This document shows, in pieces, positions 1 to 4,166 of a stretch of 5,246 nt of DNA. Location: the NCBI GenBank assembly GCA_905193145.1, contig CAJJNP010000183.1, positions 1-5,246 of the forward strand. The letters are read 5' to 3'. Under the pieces are notes generated by a model. The model worked only from the letters and a program-made list of their open reading frames with translations, was not told the DNA's origin and did no database searches. The position numbers were made by a program, and so were the translations under genes. This stretch comes from an uncultured Odoribacter sp. Lineage in GTDB: Bacteria; Bacteroidota; Bacteroidia; Bacteroidales; Marinifilaceae. Position 1 is the stretch's first letter. Every line of letters starts with the position of its first letter.

Positions 1-273
1 AGCATCGCCAGAAAAATACTGAGACGTAATATATTTTTTATCTTCACCAAACACGAATATCCAGCAATCCTCTACATTCAATTCTTCCTCTGTCGCATAC
101 ACATATCCTTTATCTTCCGCAGCAGCTTTTGTGATGACGGAAGAGGGGGATAGTTCGATGACGAGATCGCCTTTGCCGGAAACGCCCGGCTCGTCCATTA
201 TTTTTTCTTCAGTACATGCTGCAAAGATGAACAATGCAGATATAGCTGTCAGGAATATATTTTTCGTTTTCAT
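1..273 (-). CDS. Fimbrillin-like lipoprotein, N-terminal part (3' end beyond left edge)
   Basis: Reading leftward from the ATG at 273 gives 91 open codons to the window edge. The product starts MKTKNIFLTAISALFIFAAC: a basic n-region, a hydrophobic core and a lipobox-like FAAC with lipidation expected at Cys20, followed by acidic/basic TEEK. A Thr48-Lys49-Ala50 site lies 29 residues after the Cys, matching the paralogues at 327-1415 and 3033-4154. It is followed by a segment rich in Glu and then WIFVFGEDKKYI (about residues 70-81), like the first core strand of fimbrillin-like proteins (compare SVLVFDESG and AYVFDEAG in the neighbours). I infer a surface-exported fimbrial subunit; stalk, tip or anchor cannot be decided because the C-terminus is missing. 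The start was chosen because MKxKNIF aligns with the other genes. An in-frame ATG at 306, with an AGGAG upstream, would add 11 residues (MKVSTGKIHTI) to the signal peptide. It follows the upstream gene by 53 bp with no terminator seen, so co-transcription is likely. Confidence 0.8.
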   Translation of the reverse strand, partial: MKTKNIFLTAISALFIFAACTEEKIMDEPGVSGKGDLVIELSPSSVITKAAAEDKGYVYATEEELNVEDCWIFVFGEDKKYITSQYFSGDA

Positions 274-303
274 AATTGTGTGTATTTTACCTGTCGATAC
301 TTT

Positions 304-320
304 CATTTTTATACTCTCCT
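304..320 (-). promoter_or_regulatory. Shine-Dalgarno-like AGGAG with upstream in-frame ATG
   Basis: On the minus strand AGGAG (316-320) is followed after 9 nt by an ATG (304-306), in frame with the ATG at 271-273 of the partial gene at the left edge. This is the only good Shine-Dalgarno match seen near a start in the window; the other genes have A/T-rich leaders. It either sets a longer start at 306 or acts from 43 nt away, which would be too far for the 273 start. Homology of the N-terminus favours 273 and the ribosome-site match favours 306, so the start is unresolved. Confidence 0.45.
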
Positions 321-326
321 ATTTAA

Positions 327-1415
327 TCACAATACAATTTCCGGGATGGAATTATGAACCCAGTCTCTCGTATAGAATTCGATTGTGGAATCTCCCCAGT
401 CCGGAGTGATCGTCCAACGCACTTTTATGTCGTAAAGGTAGCCGCCTTTGATACCGTTATGATCGACTTCCTTCGTTATACCAGCCGGATTGATCGGGTA
501 TATTTTCTCAAATGTTCTGCCGTCAACTGTGAACTTCACATACAAGGCTGTATTCATTTCAGAATCTTGTCTATATTGGTTAGCATAGCCATAGGCTGTT
601 CCCATGTCAATCCATCCCGTTCCAATTCGGTTACTACGGTTCAAAAAAGCGCCATCTTTAACATTGACACTCGCATCTCCTTCAACAATCTTGCCATTTT
701 GTTGCAAGTTCACGAATTTAGCTTCATCAAAAACAACAGTCGGATCCCCTTCAAAACCTTTAAGTGTCACATCAAACTGAGAGAAGTCAAGTCGTGCAGC
801 CACATGGGATACCTTCACAAGAATGGTCGTAGGATTATTTTCCGCAACAGACGGAGATGAATAAGAATTAGTTATATCTTTTCCAAAAACAATGCGCGTA
901 GAACCATATTTGATTAGTTGATCCGCAGAAAGACATCCGGATATTTGTTGATTCAAAGCACTTTGTGCATCTCCAATATTGATATTTTTCAAAAATTGAT
1001 TACCATTTATAACAACATGGGCCTCCAATGTACGATTAGTTTTGTACTTCGTCACAAACTTCAGATCCTTCAAAGTGATAGAACCATCACTATTAGAACT
1101 TACCTGATTCCTATTTTGGGGGATTAAAATACCTATTACCTTTCCATCTTCCAATAAGAATACAGATACTTCAGATATCTTTTTTTCGTCATTGTTCTCA
1201 TCACCTGTTGCAGGTCTGTCTTCACCGGGAACAACAGTTGTTGAAGCTTTTGTAGCCATTTCATTAAAAGCGACACCGAAGTCCAATACTGTATAAGCTT
1301 CCGTGGCTTCTTCAATACCCTTCTCTACATCATTCATGATAGCATCATCTTCCATGGAGCAGGAAAAACCGGCAAGAACCAATATTGCTGCGAAAAATAT
1401 ATTCTTAATTTTCAT
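327..1415 (-). CDS. Divergent fimbrillin (FimA/Mfa1-type stalk-like subunit), lipoprotein precursor
   Basis: The product is 362 residues. The signal peptide is MKIKNIFFAAILVLAGFSCS with the lipid-accepting Cys at 19. Thr55-Lys56-Ala57 is the probable maturation site, and it lies 37 residues after the Cys, about eight more than in the neighbouring paralogues. A core strand ISEVSVFLLEDGKVIG (80-95) follows. HVAARLDFSQFDVTL (204-218) matches the conserved basic/Ala-Arg-Leu motif of fimbrillins (ITRLAARLDL in the 3033-4154 gene). The C-terminus runs YLYDIKVRWTI, then a STIEFYTRDWVHN strand containing Trp352, comparable to the C-terminal donor strand of FimA-type pilins. Role by family: a type V fimbria subunit exported as a lipoprotein, cleaved at the surface and polymerised by strand exchange. 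The ATG at 1415 aligns with its paralogues; the frame stays open to a GTG at 1538, but that extension would cross the promoter boxes. It has its own promoter-like region and is AT-rich. The exact subfamily is uncertain, but a fimbrillin fold is well supported by the paralogue comparison. Confidence 0.85.
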   Translation of the reverse strand: MKIKNIFFAAILVLAGFSCSMEDDAIMNDVEKGIEEATEAYTVLDFGVAFNEMATKASTTVVPGEDRPATGDENNDEKKISEVSVFLLEDGKVIGILIPQNRNQVSSNSDGSITLKDLKFVTKYKTNRTLEAHVVINGNQFLKNINIGDAQSALNQQISGCLSADQLIKYGSTRIVFGKDITNSYSSPSVAENNPTTILVKVSHVAARLDFSQFDVTLKGFEGDPTVVFDEAKFVNLQQNGKIVEGDASVNVKDGAFLNRSNRIGTGWIDMGTAYGYANQYRQDSEMNTALYVKFTVDGRTFEKIYPINPAGITKEVDHNGIKGGYLYDIKVRWTITPDWGDSTIEFYTRDWVHNSIPEIVL

Positions 1416-1448
1416 AATCCTATGTATTTTCTCATTTGACTTACGGTG

Positions 1449-1456
1449 CAAATGTA
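1449..1456 (-). promoter_or_regulatory. Bacteroidales -7 box (TACATTTG) for the 327-1415 gene
   Basis: On the minus strand TACATTTG followed by CACC is a perfect match to the Bacteroidales sigma-ABfr -7 consensus TAnnTTTG, with the frequent GCAC-type continuation. Transcription would start near 1440-1443, leaving a leader of roughly 25-29 nt before the ATG at 1415. At the expected 19-21 bp spacing the -33 position reads TCGC, ATCG or TATC, none of which resembles TTTG. The promoter may therefore be weak or need an activator. Its place between a terminator and a gene start supports the call; the start site itself is inferred. Confidence 0.6.
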
Positions 1457-1492
1457 CAGGGAATGCCGACAGGAGGCGATAGGCGAAACTTT

Positions 1493-1525
1493 CAAGATTA
1501 AGTGGTAAAAATACCAAAAGGCAAA
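1493..1525 (-). promoter_or_regulatory. Second candidate promoter, TTTG / TAATCTTG
   Basis: On the minus strand a TTTG (1522-1525) is followed after 21 bp by TAATCTTG (1493-1500), a 7-of-8 match in pattern to TAnnTTTG. The spacing is at the upper end of the usual Bacteroidales range. It would give a leader of about 70 nt before the ATG at 1415. The spacer contains a small perfect inverted repeat, TGGTA-AAAA-TACCA (1503-1516). The -33 fit is better than at the 1449-1456 box and the -7 fit worse, so only one of the two may be real. Confidence 0.3.
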
Positions 1526-1577
1526 TTGAGAGGTACACCCTTTAATTGCGATAGAAACGATAAGCTTCTTTTAATAG

Positions 1578-1612
1578 ACAAAAAATAAGGGGGCGTTTTG
1601 AAACGTCCCCTT
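1578..1612 (-). terminator. Rho-independent-type terminator after the 1638-2975 gene
   Basis: On the minus strand an arm AAGGGGACGTTT (1601-1612) is complementary to AAACGCCCCCTT (1587-1598), with one A/C mismatch in the middle. The two arms are almost adjacent, so the innermost A/T pairs must open to form the loop. A T-rich run, ATTTTTTG (1579-1586), follows directly. It starts 25 nt past the stop of the fimbrillin at 1638-2975 and fits an intrinsic terminator for leftward transcription. On the plus strand the mismatch becomes a G-U pair but the following T-run is short, so leftward use is more likely. Confidence 0.8.
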
Positions 1613-1637
1613 TGGTTATTGTGAATCAATGATTTTA

Positions 1638-2975
1638 TTAATTCGTATCATCTTCTGTTTGCTCGACCACATTCCACGGTGCCACTTCTATACTGAAATT
1701 GATACAAGCATTTTCCAAGATTTCATCCGGATTCGGGCTACCTTCACCGGTGATAGTTGCCGAGACCTTGAAAAACTTGTTGCTTGCAACATTACCGGCA
1801 TCACCAACCAACTTCAAAGGGATATGGAAGTATCTTGTTCCTTTACTTTGATTCCCATCATAATAGTTGCCGGCAATAATCAAACGGGTCTGGTAAGCGC
1901 CACCCTCTTCTTTCGAATAAGACCCATCACCATTAGCAGTGAATGGAATACCCATAATGCTTTCCGGGCTATTTGCATTGATATATTTGTCAAAATCCCA
2001 TCCTGTCAAAGCGTTTCCAGCCGTAGTCAATGACCTGTCGGAATATGTAGCCACCAATGCTTCATCTACAGTACTATTCAATGCAATCAAAAACTGATGT
2101 TCATCAAACGATTCAGGGGCTCCTCTGTAGAAACCGGCTCCCGTATTTTCTTCGCCCATAACCGATGCGTTAGCACGGACATTGGCCAAGAACACAGACG
2201 TAACATCAAATCTTATCGTTTTACCATCAGATTCCAATGCGCTGAAGTCAGCCTTCAAAGAAACCAATTGCACACGCGCGATGGAGCGAGTCATTATTAC
2301 TTTAGTCGCACCTGCTGCTGGAATACTTCCTGTATGGTCGTCCTTTGCTGTTACTTTTTCCGGTGTACAAGAAGAAGCACCATTATACCAGTTTATGAAA
2401 TGTTCCGTGTCGGAAGAAGGCTTTAAACCTCCAACAGTCAACTCTGGACTGTGCATTGGCAAATAAGATTTTCCTACTCCTACAGCATTTAATGATCTGA
2501 TGTCTTTCGTTGTCTTTCCCTCCAAATCCACTAACTTGGTAACATCATTATAATGCTCCGTATTGGCCAACAAAACAACTTTAAAGGTTGTAGAAGAATT
2601 TCCCCCTTCTGTAGTCGGTTTTGCCACTTTCACATGGATAGCCTTGATTGAGGTGATGGACTGATTTTCGCCTTCTCCAGTAACATTATAGTCCTCACCT
2701 ACCGTACCGGAACCATTCAAACTGACATGCTTACTGATCACATACTTTCCGGCTTCGTCAAAGACATAAGCCGTCAAAGACTGGATCTTGGCTTCTTTGC
2801 CGTTGCCGGCATCATCGTCACCTTCGGTCGATGCCTTCGTCATGACATCGGTTGTGGAGGCGAAAGAGAGATAAGCGTCTACCTCCTGCGGGCCGGATAT
2901 TCCGTCATCGTCTTTTGAGCAGGATGCCATTGTGCAAACTGCCAAAGAGGCTAAAAATAAATTTCTTAATTTCAT
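1638..2975 (-). CDS. FimA/Mfa1-type fimbrillin (stalk-like subunit), lipoprotein precursor
   Basis: The product is 445 residues, the longest of the complete paralogues. The signal peptide is MKLRNLFLASLAVCTMASCS with lipidation expected at Cys19, then KDDD. Thr46-Lys47-Ala48 is the probable protease maturation site, after the first strand VDAYLSFAS. The core includes AKIQSLTAYVFDEAGKYVI (62-80), FKVVLLANTE (131-140), the conserved IMTRSIARVQLVSLKADF (227-244) and FFKVSATITGEGS (401-413). The last segment, INFSIEVAPWNVVEQ (425-439), resembles the C-terminal donor strand of Mfa1 and FimA, which carries a conserved Trp. Family knowledge makes this an outer-membrane-derived fimbrial stalk subunit assembled by strand exchange after surface cleavage. 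It begins 57 bp after the 3033-4154 gene with no promoter match seen in between, and is followed by a terminator, so it is likely the last gene of the upstream unit. The region 160-220 holds extra sequence relative to the 373-residue neighbour. Confidence 0.9.
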   Translation of the reverse strand: MKLRNLFLASLAVCTMASCSKDDDGISGPQEVDAYLSFASTTDVMTKASTEGDDDAGNGKEAKIQSLTAYVFDEAGKYVISKHVSLNGSGTVGEDYNVTGEGENQSITSIKAIHVKVAKPTTEGGNSSTTFKVVLLANTEHYNDVTKLVDLEGKTTKDIRSLNAVGVGKSYLPMHSPELTVGGLKPSSDTEHFINWYNGASSCTPEKVTAKDDHTGSIPAAGATKVIMTRSIARVQLVSLKADFSALESDGKTIRFDVTSVFLANVRANASVMGEENTGAGFYRGAPESFDEHQFLIALNSTVDEALVATYSDRSLTTAGNALTGWDFDKYINANSPESIMGIPFTANGDGSYSKEEGGAYQTRLIIAGNYYDGNQSKGTRYFHIPLKLVGDAGNVASNKFFKVSATITGEGSPNPDEILENACINFSIEVAPWNVVEQTEDDTN

Positions 2976-3032
2976 AATTATAATACGTTTAATTTGTTCT
3001 ATTTTAAATATTTACCCTATGTGTTGCCATCA

Positions 3033-4154
3033 TCAGATTTCAACATCCTGGCTCACTTGTCCCCAATTGACCACTTCGACTTGTACATCCAGGTCTCCGG
3101 TAGTCGGCCGTGGCGGAATCGGTATATTGGGATCTTTTTCGTGGTTGCCGTCGAAGCTGGTATCTCCGAAGGTGACATTCAGGCGATATACATAGTTGCG
3201 TTTAACGTAGTTGTGATTATATCCTCTGTCCAGACCGTTCCGGTTAATTACGGCGGTGAATATTTTTGTTTCCGCCTCATACGTGTCCGTTTCAAGCAAA
3301 GTTGCTCTGACCTGTATTTCTGTCGGGGCTTCAGAGCCATCGTTTTCCATCACGTAGTGCACATAAGGTGTGTCGTTTATCGGAGAACCGTTGGCGATAT
3401 CGCGGTTCAATGCTGTCGCATCGCTGTTGCCGAGGTGTCCGGTTGCCATCACCACTCCCCAATAATCACGGCTGAAAAAACGTGAAGCCGTGCTCTGGTT
3501 CAATATCGTGACTTCTTCCACTCTCACCGTACGATTGCGCAGAAGTGTTTTTGTAAAATCGGTCTTGACATTGACCAAGTCGAGACGGGCGGCAAGACGA
3601 GTGATTTCGACTGGTTCGGCGATACCGTTGATATTTTCACTGCCCATCGATGCGTATCCCAGATAGTTGTCTCCCTTAACAAGAGGCGCTTGGGTCGTAA
3701 TGACCGGACTGCTCATGACCAGGTTGCTCTGAGACTGGTCGGCAAGTTGTGCCAGCTTGGATTCGAAATCGGAATAGCTCGTAACACCGGCAAGCGAATT
3801 TTCCGGCGTATTGGAAACGATCACGATCTGCACCCGCATGGTCATAGCAGGCACGTTCAGGATAGAGGCCTCGCCTTCCGAGTTGGTTGCCTGCCAGCCA
3901 TAGCCAATCAGTTGTGCACCGCTTTCGTCGAAAACGAGCACCGAAAGGTTATTTACTTTGGCCTCTCCGGCCAACTCATTCTCATCATTCGGGTGAAACC
4001 CTTTCGTTACGGCCGACCCCGCCGCCTTGACCGCAATGCTCAACGAAGCATCCGCATCCTTCCCCTTAAATGATTCTTCATCCTTGGAGCAAGCAGTACA
4101 GCATAGGAGTACTGCCAGGGTCGAGAGGAATATGTTTGATAGTTTCATAATCAT
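3033..4154 (-). CDS. FimA-like fimbrillin (major-subunit type), lipoprotein precursor
   Basis: The product is 373 residues, close to the length of P. gingivalis FimA. Two starts three codons apart in sequence (ATG ATT ATG, 4154 and 4148) are possible; alignment of MKLSNIF with the paralogues favours 4148. The signal peptide ends LLCCTACSKDEE; Cys22 (long numbering) is the likely lipidation site. Thr50-Lys51-Gly52 is the putative cleavage site. Segments that line up with FimA as I remember it: VNNLSVLVFDESG (68-79), VMSSPVITTQAPLVKGDNYLGY (146-167), the ITRLAARLDL motif (184-193), YVMENDGSEAPTEIQVRATL (268-287) and VKRNYVYRLNVTFG (317-330). The C-terminal strand LDVQVEVVNWGQVSQ (355-369) has the conserved Trp364 and follows a Pro-rich linker. 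It probably forms or contributes to the fimbria shaft. Only 12 bp separates it from the stop of the upstream DUF4906-like gene, so the two are very likely co-transcribed and perhaps translationally coupled. Sampled stretches are clearly richer in G+C than the neighbours. Confidence 0.92.
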   Translation of the reverse strand: MIMKLSNIFLSTLAVLLCCTACSKDEESFKGKDADASLSIAVKAAGSAVTKGFHPNDENELAGEAKVNNLSVLVFDESGAQLIGYGWQATNSEGEASILNVPAMTMRVQIVIVSNTPENSLAGVTSYSDFESKLAQLADQSQSNLVMSSPVITTQAPLVKGDNYLGYASMGSENINGIAEPVEITRLAARLDLVNVKTDFTKTLLRNRTVRVEEVTILNQSTASRFFSRDYWGVVMATGHLGNSDATALNRDIANGSPINDTPYVHYVMENDGSEAPTEIQVRATLLETDTYEAETKIFTAVINRNGLDRGYNHNYVKRNYVYRLNVTFGDTSFDGNHEKDPNIPIPPRPTTGDLDVQVEVVNWGQVSQDVEI

Positions 4155-4166
4155 AATGTTTATTAA

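Noticed and set aside
1416..1538. N-terminal extension of the 327-1415 gene to a GTG at 1538
   Set aside because: The extra 41 residues would sit before a complete lipoprotein signal peptide and overlap both promoter-like boxes; the ATG at 1415 aligns with all paralogues.
1457..1580. Invertible promoter (phase-variable switch) before the third fimbrillin
   Set aside because: Phase-variable promoters are common in Bacteroidales surface loci, so I looked for flanking inverted repeats; by eye none of about 10 bp or longer brackets the promoter boxes.
1587..1612. Bidirectional terminator
   Set aside because: The plus-strand side has only a short TTT then GG after the hairpin, and no plus-strand gene is supported, so only leftward use is claimed.
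2976..3032. Separate promoter for the 1638-2975 gene in the 57-bp gap
   Set aside because: The gap is AT-rich but contains no TAnnTTTG match and no terminator, so read-through from the upstream gene is the simpler reading.
354..4073. Several plus-strand open frames of 60-170 codons
   Set aside because: They are antisense to clear fimbrillin genes, lack signal peptides or recognisable motifs, are rich in Cys/Arg/Ile as expected of shadow frames, and have no promoter or ribosome-site support.
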